The notes beneath the pieces were generated by a model. The model did no database searches, was not told the DNA's origin, and saw nothing but the letters and a program-made list of their open reading frames with translations. From CAZIAK01 sp964537035 (lineage in GTDB: Bacteria > Planctomycetota > B15-G4): a stretch of DNA of 64,000 nucleotides. The position numbers and the translations under genes are program-made. Where the stretch lies: assembly GCA_964537035.1 (NCBI GenBank), contig CAZIAK010000012.1:46533-110532 (forward strand). The letters are read 5' to 3'. This document shows, piece by piece, positions 51,477 through 60,218 of this stretch; the stretch's first letter is position 1, and each line of letters starts with the position of its first letter.

Positions 51477-51571
51477 TCGTCGGTGGAGGGCCAGGGGGCT
51501 GTGGCCTTTCGTAGGTTCGTTCCGGCGGTCTTGAAATCTCACCCAGCTCCTTGGAGCTTCAGGCCATCTCC

Positions 51572-51832
51572 TCAGCTTCTTGTCTTGCTCAGGAGCAGCG
51601 GTTGGCGCAGCAGGCCCCAACTGGTTTTGACTGCTGCGTGACCGCCGATCCGATCCTCGCGCTGCTCGTCCTTCGGGTGGAAGGCCGAGAGATTGGGCTG
51701 TTCTACCGTCTCCGAAACAGAGAAGGCCAATGAGCCGTCGGCCAGCCGCCCCACCACGAACCGCGGTGCGTGAGCAGGGCTCGATCGCCGGAGAATGAAC
51801 CCCCGGAAGCCCACAGTCGCCTGTCCCTCCAC
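51572..51832 (-). CDS. doubtful 86-residue frame inside the palindromic element
   Basis: A GTG-started frame that begins 6 nt from hairpin B. The sequence (EGQATVGFRGF at the start, later FHPKDEQREDR) matches nothing I recognise. The inverted copy at 51483 also opens with GTG GAG GG, but a 2-nt indel breaks the parallel after about 14 codons, so the two frames are not conserved as protein. There is no Shine-Dalgarno apart from hairpin sequence. It may be a remnant of cargo or no gene at all. Confidence 0.2.
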   Translation of the reverse strand: MEGQATVGFRGFILRRSSPAHAPRFVVGRLADGSLAFSVSETVEQPNLSAFHPKDEQREDRIGGHAAVKTSWGLLRQPLLLSKTRS

Positions 51833-51838
51833 CGATGA

Positions 51839-51939
51839 GGTCGACGCTGTTTCTCACCAGGGGGGTCTGCAGCGAGTGTGGAGGCCCTGCCGACCCTGTC
51901 CGAGCGAAACGGCCCCCCTGGTGAGAAACAGCGTCGACC
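51839..51939 (+). repeat. palindromic element, copy B
   Basis: Perfect 27-bp arms (51839-51865 and 51913-51939) around a 47-nt loop. The loop contains TGGAGGCCC (51879-51887), also found in copy C (60077-60085). It ends 34 nt beyond the stop of the PilZ gene. Confidence 0.8.
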
Positions 51940-51973
51940 GGAGCAGCGCAAGAACAGCGACCTGTGGCAGCGA

Positions 51974-52648
51974 CTACTCCTTGGGCAGGAGCTGTTCGAG
52001 CATGTCGCCCAGGGCGCGGCGTTCCAGGGCGTTGTTGACCCGGAGTCCGTACAGGAAGTGCAGGGCTTGCCGTTCGACCCGGGCCACGGTCACAGCCAGG
52101 CGCACCGGATCGTCATGGTCTTGGAGGTGCACCAGGGCTTCGATCACCGTGCCCTCGGCGAACCAGTTGCGGGCCGAGCGCACCACGCGGACAGCGATGC
52201 CCGTGGGGGAGGCGTCGACGAGGCGGCCGTCCACCGCGCTCCGCTCGCCTCGAATGGACACAGAGAGTTCGACGGCCAGGGGCAGGGCGGGCTGGCGCAG
52301 GCCCCGGCGGCGCTGGCAGGGGGCCACGGCGGTGGGCGTCTCCAGGACCACCTGAGCCGAGGAGGCCCGGTCCCGGAAGGGCTGCCACTCGCGGATCGAG
52401 GTCAGAAAGGTGTGCACCTGTCCCGCGGGGTCGGTGAAGAATCCGCGCACCGCAGAGCCGTGGCGGACCACACCGACGAAGTCGTCGGGAAGGTCGGCGG
52501 ACACCCGGGGTCGGCCCTCTCCGTCAGACTTCATGAAGGTGCCCGTCGCCTGGACAATGGACCCGTTGACAAGGATCCACAGCTCCAGGGTATGGCCTTC
52601 AGTAGCGGCCGCATCGAGGGGTGGGGGAAGGACGTGGGTGCTGCCCAT
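51974..52648 (-). CDS. PilZ-domain protein
   Basis: 224 residues. The N-terminal 105 residues form a beta-rich domain like the YcgR N-terminal region. The C-terminal part has the two c-di-GMP signatures of PilZ: QRRRGLRQPA (RxxxR type, near 110) and DASPTGI (D/N-x-S-x-x-G, near 143). It probably senses c-di-GMP and alters motility or surface behaviour by protein contact. There is no signal peptide or membrane segment. The next gene on the same strand upstream (aroB) ends 72 nt before its start and is unrelated. Confidence 0.75.
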   Translation of the reverse strand: MGSTHVLPPPLDAAATEGHTLELWILVNGSIVQATGTFMKSDGEGRPRVSADLPDDFVGVVRHGSAVRGFFTDPAGQVHTFLTSIREWQPFRDRASSAQVVLETPTAVAPCQRRRGLRQPALPLAVELSVSIRGERSAVDGRLVDASPTGIAVRVVRSARNWFAEGTVIEALVHLQDHDDPVRLAVTVARVERQALHFLYGLRVNNALERRALGDMLEQLLPKE

Positions 52649-52719
52649 GGTCTGCTCACCGGGAGTGCCTGACGATCAGGGGCCTTGTCGGCAGGATCGG
52701 TCCCGGGAGTTGAGGGCAA

Positions 52720-53742
52720 TCAAGCTCTGGCCAGCTGGGTCACGGCCGAGAAGGCCGCCATGACCGCCTGTTCTGGAGCCTGTTCCGCCACGGAGACTGC
52801 GCCGGGGGCAGCGACCTCGATGATGGTCAGGGCACTGCCTCGACGCTTCTTGTCCCGCTGCAAGGCCTGGGTCAGGGCCCCTGCTTCAGGCTCGCCGGGT
52901 GCTCGAATGGGCAGGCCCCAACGGCTCAGCCCCTGGCGCAGGGCCTGCTCAAGCTCGCTGGCTCCCGAGTACCGAGCGGCGCAGAGCAGGCCCAGGCCCA
53001 CAGCCTCGCCGTGGGTGATGGCGCCCAGGGAAAGGGCCTCGAGGGCATGGCCAAACGTATGTCCCAGGTTCAGCTTTCGGCGAGGTCCCCGGTCATGGAG
53101 GTCCTCTTTCACCAGGGCCAGTTTCGTGGCCACACAGGCTTCGATTCTGGCCACTCCCGCAGCGCTCGCCCCGGCGAAGTCTTGTGGCTCGAGGGCCAGC
53201 ACCGCAGCGGTCTCGCCAGGCCCCGCGATGAGAGCGGTCTTCAGCACCTCTGCCATGCCGCTGAGCAGGTGTCGGTGGGGCAGGGTGGCCAAGGTCGAGG
53301 GGTCGATCAGCACCCGCTCGGGCAGATGCACCGTGCCCACGGTGTTCTTGCCGCCACCCAGGTTGACCGCCGTCTTGCCACCAAGGGCCGCGTCTACCTG
53401 GCCAATGAGCGACGTGGGCACGGCCTGCCAGGGGATGCCCCGGCGATGGAGGCTGGCCGCGAGCCCTCCCAGATCGGTGACCACGCCGCCGCCCACTGCC
53501 AGCAGCAGACCGTCCCGGTCGACGGACGCCCCGTCGAGGGCCACCAGGCAGCGCTCCAGCTCAGCCCAGCTCTTGCTGCGCTCCCCGGCGGGCAGTACAT
53601 GGCGGGGGACAGCCCGCCACGCCGGTGGCAAGATGGCCTCCACGTTGCTGTCCGTGAGCAGCAGCAGCCCACCGCCCGGATCTGCGGCGGGAGCCACCTG
53701 GGTCAGCAGGCCCGGGGCGATCTGCAGGGCGGAGCCGCTCAC
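52720..53742 (-). CDS. aroB: 3-dehydroquinate synthase
   Basis: 340 residues with a GTG start that overlaps the preceding stop (GTGA). NAD-binding AVGGGVVTDLGG, then VPTSLIGQVDAALGGKTAVN, GGGKNTVG and the zinc ligands in NLGHTFGHALE and ITHGEAVGLG are all readable. The enzyme makes 3-dehydroquinate from DAHP, the second shikimate-pathway step. aroK lies far away at 14348, so the pathway genes are dispersed. It is translationally coupled to the membrane protein gene upstream. Confidence 0.93.
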   Translation of the reverse strand: MSGSALQIAPGLLTQVAPAADPGGGLLLLTDSNVEAILPPAWRAVPRHVLPAGERSKSWAELERCLVALDGASVDRDGLLLAVGGGVVTDLGGLAASLHRRGIPWQAVPTSLIGQVDAALGGKTAVNLGGGKNTVGTVHLPERVLIDPSTLATLPHRHLLSGMAEVLKTALIAGPGETAAVLALEPQDFAGASAAGVARIEACVATKLALVKEDLHDRGPRRKLNLGHTFGHALEALSLGAITHGEAVGLGLLCAARYSGASELEQALRQGLSRWGLPIRAPGEPEAGALTQALQRDKKRRGSALTIIEVAAPGAVSVAEQAPEQAVMAAFSAVTQLARA

Positions 53743-55151
53743 TCGCTCTCCGGCGGTGCATCCGCCGTGGGAGGGGGAGCTGTTCGGGCGGCTGAGCTTC
53801 CAGACAGCATCCCCGGGCGAGCCACGTTGCCGCGATGGCGCCGCATGCGCTGGGTGCGGGCCACGGCCATGGCACGCTGTTCACGCCACTGGCCCAGCAT
53901 GATGAACCCGGCCACCAGCCCCACCATGACCAAGATGATGTTCACCAGTAGAGGCGTGAACGTGTTCTGCTCCGGAATCAGCGCCTCGATCTCTGAGGCA
54001 ATGATCACCGCAGCCATGCGCGGGCTGTTGGCCTTGTTCTCGAAGGCGAAGCGGCGATAGAAGCGCCCCTTGATGGTGACGATCTGCCGTTCACTGACGT
54101 TCGTGGGCTCGTCGAGAATGACCACCAGCATGGTGCCCGCGGTCCCGGCCCGATTGTCCGAGACCCAGAGGTTCCAGGCGAAGGGGACGCCCAGCGGGTT
54201 CTCGCCACGGGGACCCAAGGGCGCCTCGGTCTTGAAGTAGAGCACGCCGGTCATGGCCACGGCCTCGCCCCGCCAATCGCCTGGGGTGGCCAGCAGCTCC
54301 GAGGGCATGAGCTCACTCACAGCACCGTCTGGCAGGACCTGGTCGGCCGAACCGTTGTTCACGAAGCTGAGCAGCTCGTAGAAGGCCAGGGCGTCCAAGG
54401 GGCGGGAGGCCTGGGCGATGTTGTAGTCGCGCACAGACGACAGCTGATCCCCCGGGTACTCGGTGACCGGCTCGATGCGGTACGCCGAGGCCAGCACTTC
54501 GTCGGCCACGATCAACGGGGCGGTGACCAGACTGCCGTCGGGGCGCAGCAGCTCGTGGGCCTTGAGGTAGAAGCCCGCCAGCTTGACCACGTCGCCGCTC
54601 TGCAGGTTGTAGGGCTCGGTGACCGAGAGGAAGGCCCAGGACTGACCGGCCTGATCGACGACCTCGCCTCGAATCTCGGTGTAGCCGTCCACCCGCTCTG
54701 CTCGCCACCAGGCCAGGGTGCCGAGAATCCAGAAGGGCTGCCCGCGCTGGTCAGGCGCCCCGGCAACCAGGGCCTCGTGATCGCCGGGAGCCAGGCCGAG
54801 CTTGGCCAGATCGCCGAAGACCAGGCGGCCTGCCTGTTTCATCAGGTGCCGCCGGGGGCCGGGCTCGATCCGCGACCGTTCGACCACCGTGCTGTCGGCC
54901 ACCTGGGCCAGCAGGGCCTTGTCGATCTGGGCCAGGGACTGCACGGCGTGACCCACGGGCACATCAACGGGTCCCAGGGGTTGCTCTGCCCGGGTCACCG
55001 TCTCGACGGGAGCCTCCGGACCGTAGGCGTAGAGTACTGCGAGAATGATGGCGATGCCGAAGGCGTAGGCCTTCATGCGCCGGTTCATGCGCTGGTTGAT
55101 GTCGCTGGCCTTGTGCCCGGTGGCGGCCTTCGTGATGCGTTCAAGATCCAC
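53739..55151 (-). CDS. membrane protein of unknown function, two TM segments
   Basis: 470 residues. One hydrophobic segment near the N-terminus (about 28-45) and one near the C-terminus (about 402-422) bracket a large extracytoplasmic region of 350 residues with beta-strand character. The C-terminal 50 residues are basic, then Pro/Ala-rich, and should be cytosolic. I do not recognise the family. The gene sits 9 nt after the amidotransferase gene and overlaps aroB, so the three are probably one operon. Confidence 0.6.
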   Translation of the reverse strand: MDLERITKAATGHKASDINQRMNRRMKAYAFGIAIILAVLYAYGPEAPVETVTRAEQPLGPVDVPVGHAVQSLAQIDKALLAQVADSTVVERSRIEPGPRRHLMKQAGRLVFGDLAKLGLAPGDHEALVAGAPDQRGQPFWILGTLAWWRAERVDGYTEIRGEVVDQAGQSWAFLSVTEPYNLQSGDVVKLAGFYLKAHELLRPDGSLVTAPLIVADEVLASAYRIEPVTEYPGDQLSSVRDYNIAQASRPLDALAFYELLSFVNNGSADQVLPDGAVSELMPSELLATPGDWRGEAVAMTGVLYFKTEAPLGPRGENPLGVPFAWNLWVSDNRAGTAGTMLVVILDEPTNVSERQIVTIKGRFYRRFAFENKANSPRMAAVIIASEIEALIPEQNTFTPLLVNIILVMVGLVAGFIMLGQWREQRAMAVARTQRMRRHRGNVARPGMLSGSSAARTAPPPTADAPPESE

Positions 55152-55160
55152 GAAGACGCC

Positions 55161-55850
55161 TCACGATGTGCAGCTCTCGACCAGCTTGGTGAACAGGTTG
55201 CGTTGCCCCTTGTCGTCGATCATGCGTTCGGGGTGCCACTGCACGCAGAGGGCGAAGGGGCGGTCTCGCAGCTCGTAGGCTTCGATCACACCATCGGGGG
55301 AGCGGGCCGTGACGATCATGTCGTCGCCCAGTGTGGACACCCCCTGATGATGGGCTGAGTTGGTCTCTACGGACGACCCCACCAGCTCGCCAAGCAGCGA
55401 GCCGGCCTCGATGGCGACCGGGTGCCCGGGCCCTTCGAAGCCCAGGGAGTGATCGAGCATCTGGGGCCCCAGGTCGGGCAGGTGCTGGTGCAGGCTGCCT
55501 CCAGCGGCGATGGCCAGGTTCTGCATGCCGCCGCAGATGCCCAGGAGGGGCAGGGGCCGGGTGAGCAGATCGCGGCAGAAGAACATCTCGGTCTGCTGCC
55601 GTGCCGGGTGCATGAGATCGGCCTGGGGGTGGAGGGCCTCGTCCCACAGGGCCGGGTCGAGGTCTTCGCTGCCGCTGAGCACCACGCCGTCGAGGCGCTC
55701 GAGCAGGGCCGCTGCCTCGCTCGCGGACGAGACGAAGGGCAGGGCCACGGGGAGCGCTCCGGCCTGATGCAAGGCCTGCACGTAAGGCGCTCGGACGATG
55801 GGTTGGCCCCGATCGTCTGCGCTACAAGTCACACCGATGAGTGGTCGCAT
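55161..55850 (-). CDS. class I glutamine amidotransferase, peptidase C26 type
   Basis: 229 residues from MRPLIGVTC; the frame is open far upstream, but that part is antisense to folC. GICGGMQ (104-110) carries nucleophile C106, and CVQWHPE (near 207) the catalytic His and Glu. The Gly-rich VLSGSEDLDP and the lack of a synthase domain fit gamma-glutamyl-gamma-aminobutyrate hydrolase (PuuD-like) enzymes, which cut gamma-glutamyl bonds in putrescine breakdown. Other gamma-glutamyl substrates are possible. It diverges from folC with only 24 nt between starts. Confidence 0.85.
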   Translation of the reverse strand: MRPLIGVTCSADDRGQPIVRAPYVQALHQAGALPVALPFVSSASEAAALLERLDGVVLSGSEDLDPALWDEALHPQADLMHPARQQTEMFFCRDLLTRPLPLLGICGGMQNLAIAAGGSLHQHLPDLGPQMLDHSLGFEGPGHPVAIEAGSLLGELVGSSVETNSAHHQGVSTLGDDMIVTARSPDGVIEAYELRDRPFALCVQWHPERMIDDKGQRNLFTKLVESCTS

Positions 55851-55861
55851 GGTCGCCGGAT

Positions 55862-55867
55862 TATAGT
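55862..55867 (+). promoter_or_regulatory. -10 element of folC, leaderless spacing
   Basis: TATAGT followed after 7 nt by the ATG at 55875. No Shine-Dalgarno and no clear -35 box are visible. Confidence 0.45.
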
Positions 55868-55874
55868 GTCGGGC

Positions 55875-57110
55875 ATGTGCGCTGTGACACCAGACAACCT
55901 GCCCTTGTCTCTGCTCGACGAGCTGATCGACAACGAGCGTCGGGCTCGCTTCTTCACCGGCAGCGAGGTGCCGGACCCCACCATCGCTCGCCGGCTGCTG
56001 GCTTCCCTGGGGCCCTTGCCCCGGCCCCAGGTCTCCATTCATGTGGCGGGCAGCGAGGGCAAGACCAGCACCACGGAGCGGCTGGCTGCCGGGTTGTCGG
56101 CTCTGGGCCTGTCCACAGGGGCCTTCACGTCGCCGCACCTCCACGACCCCTTGGAGCGCCTGCGCATCGACGGGGTCCTGCCGCCAGTTCAGGCCGTGGC
56201 CCAGGCTGCCGCGGACGTGATGGCCGCCGCAAATCGGGCCCAGCTGACGCCGACCTGGTTTGACGCCATGACCGCGGTGGCACGCCTGCTCTTCGCCCGC
56301 CAGGGTGTGGACGCTGTGGTCTGGGAGACAGGTCTGGGTGGCCGCCTGGACAGCACCCGGGCCGTCCCCGCCGACCTGTGTCTGATCACCTCGATCAGCC
56401 TGGAGCACCGGGCGGTTCTGGGTCAGACCATCGAGGCCATTGCAGGCGAGAAGGCGGGCATCCTGCGCGAGGGCGTGCCCCTGCTGCTGCCCGCCGGGTT
56501 GGCTACCGGGGCGCGGCAGGTGTTTGTTGACCGTGCGCAGGCCCTGGGCTGCTCTGTGGAGCGGGTGTCGTCGTCTGCTGCAGCTGGCCCCCAGGAGCTG
56601 TCCGCTGACATGGCCTTGGCTGCTCTGAGGCGTCTGGCAGACGGTGGGCACATCGCCGCTCCCGATGAGGCGACCTCCCGCGCCGTGCGAGCCTGGCAGG
56701 TGGCTGGCCGAGGGCAACGTCATGGGGACGTCCTCTTCGACGGTGCCCATAGCCTGGCTGCCACGGAGCGACTGGCCCGAGAACTCAAGGCCTTGCCTCC
56801 GGGCCCTGTGGTCTTCGCCGCGACGTCTGGGAGAGATGCCCAGGCCATGGCGGCGGCCTTGTTGCACGTGGCCGACCCTCTGATCGTGACCGCGGTGCCG
56901 GGCCCGCGACAGGGCGAGGCTCCCGACGAACTCGTGAAGGCGCTGGGCGCACAGGGTCAGAGTGGGCTGGCTGCCCCCCTGGCTGAGGCCGATCCTGAGC
57001 GGGCGTTGGCCCTGGCCCGAGAACTTTTTCAGCCAGGCCGTCAAATCGTGGTGACCGGATCGCTCTATCTGGTCGGTCTTCTGTTGCCCGATCGGAGCTC
57101 ACCTTGCTGA
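55875..57110 (+). CDS. folC: folylpolyglutamate/dihydrofolate synthase
   Basis: 411 residues from MCAVTPDN. SIHVAGSEGKTSTTERLA (54-71) is the Mur-ligase-type P-loop; the FolC norm is GTNGKGST, so Glu and Thr replace Asn and Gly here. GLGGRLDSTR, EHRAVLGQTIEAIAGEKAGI and DGAHSLAATERLARE confirm the family. The enzyme adds glutamate to dihydropteroate and to folates. TATAGT lies 7 nt before the ATG. The 3' end overlaps the TTG start of the next gene by 7 nt. Confidence 0.88.
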   Translation: MCAVTPDNLPLSLLDELIDNERRARFFTGSEVPDPTIARRLLASLGPLPRPQVSIHVAGSEGKTSTTERLAAGLSALGLSTGAFTSPHLHDPLERLRIDGVLPPVQAVAQAAADVMAAANRAQLTPTWFDAMTAVARLLFARQGVDAVVWETGLGGRLDSTRAVPADLCLITSISLEHRAVLGQTIEAIAGEKAGILREGVPLLLPAGLATGARQVFVDRAQALGCSVERVSSSAAAGPQELSADMALAALRRLADGGHIAAPDEATSRAVRAWQVAGRGQRHGDVLFDGAHSLAATERLARELKALPPGPVVFAATSGRDAQAMAAALLHVADPLIVTAVPGPRQGEAPDELVKALGAQGQSGLAAPLAEADPERALALARELFQPGRQIVVTGSLYLVGLLLPDRSSPC

Positions 57111-60034
57111 ATGCCGCCGTGCTCGTGTTGCCCTGCGCCGCTCTGGCGGGGGCTGCAGGAATCCTGCTCGAACTCTCCTGGTTGCGCACCGCGGCGGCGG
57201 CCTTGCCGGGCACCTTGCCCGCGGCGGCCCTGGTGGTGCCGGTGTTTCTGCTGGCCTGGACCGCCGGTTCGTCCTGGGCCGGGCGCTATGCCGATCATCG
57301 CCACGGTGGGGCGGGCGGGGCCGCTCGCTGGTTGGCCGCCGTGTCCCTGGCGGCCTGGCTGGTGCCCCGTCTGGCCGCCAACCTGCTGCCAGACGCGGGA
57401 GCCGAGGGGCTGTTTCAGCGGATCCTGGCGGGGGGGCTGCCTGTGGTCCCCGTGGCCATGGGCCTGGGCGGCGCGTTGCCGCTCCTGGCTCGGGTGCGCT
57501 CGGCGGCTGGGCTGACGGCCGAGCGGGCCACGGGTGCGGTGGCTGCGGCGGGTGCCCTGGGAGGGGCTGCGGCCTGCTGGGGCTGGGTGCCGTTGATGAC
57601 GGCCGGGTTCGATCCCGTGTTGCTCTCGGCTTCCGCGCTGGCAGTGGCTGCTCTGATCTGCTGGATGTTGGGTCTGCTCGAGACGCCTGCGGCGCCGGGC
57701 AACGACGTCCCTGACGAGGCAGGCTCGGTGTCCTCCCCAGCGATGGACACGGTGCCAGCCGATGGGCTGACAGCGCTGCCGCCCATGGGCGCTGCGCTGC
57801 TGTTCGTGTCGGCGCTCGTGGCCGGGGCCCTGCTGGTCTCGGGGCAGCTCTCGGCCTTGCGCCTCCACGCCCAGTCGTGGGGAGACTCCATGGTCACGAC
57901 CTCCGAGATTCTGGGCGGTCTCCATCTGGGCATGGCTCTCGGTGCGGCGTTGCTCTGTTTCCGCCTGTCGTGGTTGCCGCCCCTTGTGCTGGTCTCCGGC
58001 CTGGCACTGATCGCCGGGTTGGCGAGCTTGGCTCCCGGGCACCTGCCTGCACTGAGCGGTGGTCTTGCGGGGGCCTTGCTGCTCACCGTCCCCCTGGGGC
58101 TGGGTGCGGGTTCGTTGGTGACCGCAGCGTGCCGGGCGCCGGTGCGCCCTCGGGGGCGCTTGGGCTCCTGGGTGGGAGACCTCGCTGCGGTCTCGACCCT
58201 GGGCGGCGCGGTCGGTGGTTGGGCACACGCTCAGTGGTTGATCGGTTCGACGACCCTGGGCACGGGCGGGGCGCTGCGCCTGGCGGCGCTCACGGCCCTG
58301 GGGCTGGCGACGGCGCTGGCCGTGGTGTCATGGATCCCCAAGAGAGGGCGGTGGGTGGCGGCGCTGCTGGTCCCGGCGAACATGGCGCTGTTGCTGGTGG
58401 CTTGGCGCTCAGAGCCCTATGCCATGCCATGGCAATCGGGGGGCGCCGAGCTGAGCCTTGTGTCCCAGAGCGAGGGGCCCTACGGCGTGATCAGCCTGGT
58501 GGAGACGGCCTCGGGCGAGCAGCGGCTGAAGCTCGATGATCGCTTCGGTCTGGGGGGCTCGGGCGCGGCGTTGCTCGAACAGCGCCTGGGGCGGCTGGCT
58601 GCCTGTTTGCACCCCACGGCTGAACGGGCCCTGCTGCTGGGGCTCGGTCGGGGGCATACCTTGGCGGGCCTGTCTTCCACGACCCGGGCGCAGGTCGATT
58701 GCGTCGAGCGCAACGGGCAGATTCTCGATCTGGGGCTGCCCGTGCCGTTCTTGCCTGGGAGCGGTCCACGGAGGGGCGAGCCGACGCTGATTCATGCCGA
58801 TGCCCGGGCGTTCATCGCCGCCAACAAGGAGCGCTACGACCTGATCGTGGGTGACCTGTTCTTCCCCTGGGTTCAGGGTGCGGGCGAGTTGTTGGGCCGT
58901 GAGCAGTTTCACCGTGTGCGCCAGTCGCTGGCGGATGGTGGCGTGTACGTGCAGTGGCTGCCTCTGCATCAGCTCACCTGGCCGGCGTTCGGTGCGGTGG
59001 TGTCGGCGTTCGAGGACGCGTTCCCGTCGGCGCGCTTGTTCATCGCCACGCCCCTGGCGGCCCAGCCCCTGGTGGCCTTGGTCGGGGGGCTGGTGGCGGG
59101 GCTTCCCGATGCGTCCGTCGTGGACGAGTTGCTCGCCGAGGTGCCCACGGCGGGAGGGTTGAACGCGGCCGTCGATCTCTTCGACCTGCACCTGGCAGGA
59201 TCCTGGGCTCTGACCACGCACTTCGGAGACGTGCAACCCAACAGCAGCGCCTGGCCCGGGTCTGAGTTGTTGACCCTGCGCCGCCAGGACGAAGAGGAGG
59301 CCATCGCCCGGCGCAACCTGCGTTTGTTGGCCGAGCTGGTCGAGCCGCTCACCACTCAAGGCTTGCAGCGGCCGCCGGTGGATCACCAAGAGCGTCGGCA
59401 GTTGGGTCGCGAACTCGTCTCGCGGGCCGAGTCCCTGCGAGGCTTGCTGCTGGCCCGTTCCGCTTTGGCAGAGTTGGCTGTCCTGAACCCTGACGATCTC
59501 GACCACGCCCTGCGCGAGCAGTATGAAGCCCGCGTGGACAGTTCTCTGATCGCGGCTTGGCGCGCCTTCCCCGGGCACATCAGCGTGGGTCAGGTTCTGC
59601 TCGAACGGTCGGGCATGCTGATCGAGTCTGGCCGTTGGGGCGAGGCCGCCGGGCTGCTCCGGACTGCGGTGGATGAGTACGGCACCGTGTCGCTTGCCGC
59701 TGCCCTGGGTGGCGTGTTGGTGCGACTTGAGCGTCCCCAAGACACGGTGATCTTGTTGCGCGCTGCTCGGCCCGCTGGTCCAGACAACGTGGGCCTGCTG
59801 CTCAACCTGGGCGCGGCTCTGCTGCACACCGGGCAGGATGCCGAGGCGCAAGAGGTTCTGTCCCATGCGCGCGAAGTGCTGGGCACCGGGCGCCTGCCGC
59901 CGCTGCACGCCACAGCGCTGGGTGTGTTGGAAGCACAGGCTGGCGCAGCAGAACAGGCTCGGTATGCGCTGCAGACCTTGGATGAGAAAGAGGCCTGGGC
60001 CCGTTGTTTTCGGCGGCTGCTGGAGTCGCTCTAG
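57104..60034 (+). CDS. membrane protein with spermidine-synthase-like and TPR domains
   Basis: 976 residues from TTG at 57104, with GGAG 7 nt upstream inside folC. About 12-13 hydrophobic segments fill residues 1-430. A Rossmann methyltransferase-like domain follows (about 450-650): LLLGLGRGHTL, VDCVERN, LIHADARAFI, DLIVGDLFFPW; it matches the spermidine synthase fold but lacks a clear polyamine-site motif. The last 250 residues are TPR-like helices. This membrane-anchored spermidine-synthase-like architecture occurs in many bacteria without a known reaction. Copy C of the palindromic element overlaps the stop codon. Confidence 0.75.
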   Translation: MLNAAVLVLPCAALAGAAGILLELSWLRTAAAALPGTLPAAALVVPVFLLAWTAGSSWAGRYADHRHGGAGGAARWLAAVSLAAWLVPRLAANLLPDAGAEGLFQRILAGGLPVVPVAMGLGGALPLLARVRSAAGLTAERATGAVAAAGALGGAAACWGWVPLMTAGFDPVLLSASALAVAALICWMLGLLETPAAPGNDVPDEAGSVSSPAMDTVPADGLTALPPMGAALLFVSALVAGALLVSGQLSALRLHAQSWGDSMVTTSEILGGLHLGMALGAALLCFRLSWLPPLVLVSGLALIAGLASLAPGHLPALSGGLAGALLLTVPLGLGAGSLVTAACRAPVRPRGRLGSWVGDLAAVSTLGGAVGGWAHAQWLIGSTTLGTGGALRLAALTALGLATALAVVSWIPKRGRWVAALLVPANMALLLVAWRSEPYAMPWQSGGAELSLVSQSEGPYGVISLVETASGEQRLKLDDRFGLGGSGAALLEQRLGRLAACLHPTAERALLLGLGRGHTLAGLSSTTRAQVDCVERNGQILDLGLPVPFLPGSGPRRGEPTLIHADARAFIAANKERYDLIVGDLFFPWVQGAGELLGREQFHRVRQSLADGGVYVQWLPLHQLTWPAFGAVVSAFEDAFPSARLFIATPLAAQPLVALVGGLVAGLPDASVVDELLAEVPTAGGLNAAVDLFDLHLAGSWALTTHFGDVQPNSSAWPGSELLTLRRQDEEEAIARRNLRLLAELVEPLTTQGLQRPPVDHQERRQLGRELVSRAESLRGLLLARSALAELAVLNPDDLDHALREQYEARVDSSLIAAWRAFPGHISVGQVLLERSGMLIESGRWGEAAGLLRTAVDEYGTVSLAAALGGVLVRLERPQDTVILLRAARPAGPDNVGLLLNLGAALLHTGQDAEAQEVLSHAREVLGTGRLPPLHATALGVLEAQAGAAEQARYALQTLDEKEAWARCFRRLLESL

Positions 60035-60127
60035 CCCGGACTTCTCACCACGATCTGCTGCGGGCAGGTCTTACCCTGGAGGCCCAGTCGCACCCTCGCG
60101 ACGAGCGTGGTGAGACGCCCGGGCTAG
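60031..60127 (+). repeat. palindromic element, copy C
   Basis: The arms 60031-60052 and 60106-60127 pair at 20 of 22 positions around a 53-nt loop. The loop holds GTCGC/GCGAC (60087-60091/60098-60102) and CAGG/CCTG hairpins, and shares TCGCACCCTCGCGACG with copy D. The stop codon of the upstream gene lies in the left arm. It separates two convergent genes and may also end transcription. Confidence 0.7.
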
Positions 60128-60218
60128 CAGCTGCAGTCTGGCGGAGGCCTGCGCCTGCTCAGACGCCGCCGGTCGTCAGCGGCGTCAGGCAAGGGCCGGG
60201 TGGGACCGCAGCCAGATC

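Larger units (their letters stand above)
51374..51939. mobile_element. inverted-duplicated palindromic element, MITE-like
   Basis: Two large hairpins (51374-51476 and 51839-51939) face each other. Sequence next to each hairpin on the inner side is also inverted-repeated (about 51477-51540 versus 51775-51838, roughly three quarters identical, with a 2-nt indel). About 230 nt between them are unique. No transposase is present, and I see no convincing target-site duplication. The whole looks like a non-autonomous element or a pair of REP-like units. It fills the space between two convergent genes. Confidence 0.6.

Noticed and set aside
51375..51641. An 88-codon plus-strand frame starting inside hairpin A
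   Set aside because: It reads through the hairpin and then antisense to the equally doubtful frame of copy B. The first 14 codons after the hairpin resemble the B frame only until a 2-nt indel.
55851..57044. A 400-codon N-terminal extension of the amidotransferase
   Set aside because: The extension is antisense to folC and has no recognisable motif. The family start MRPLIGVTC lies at 55850.
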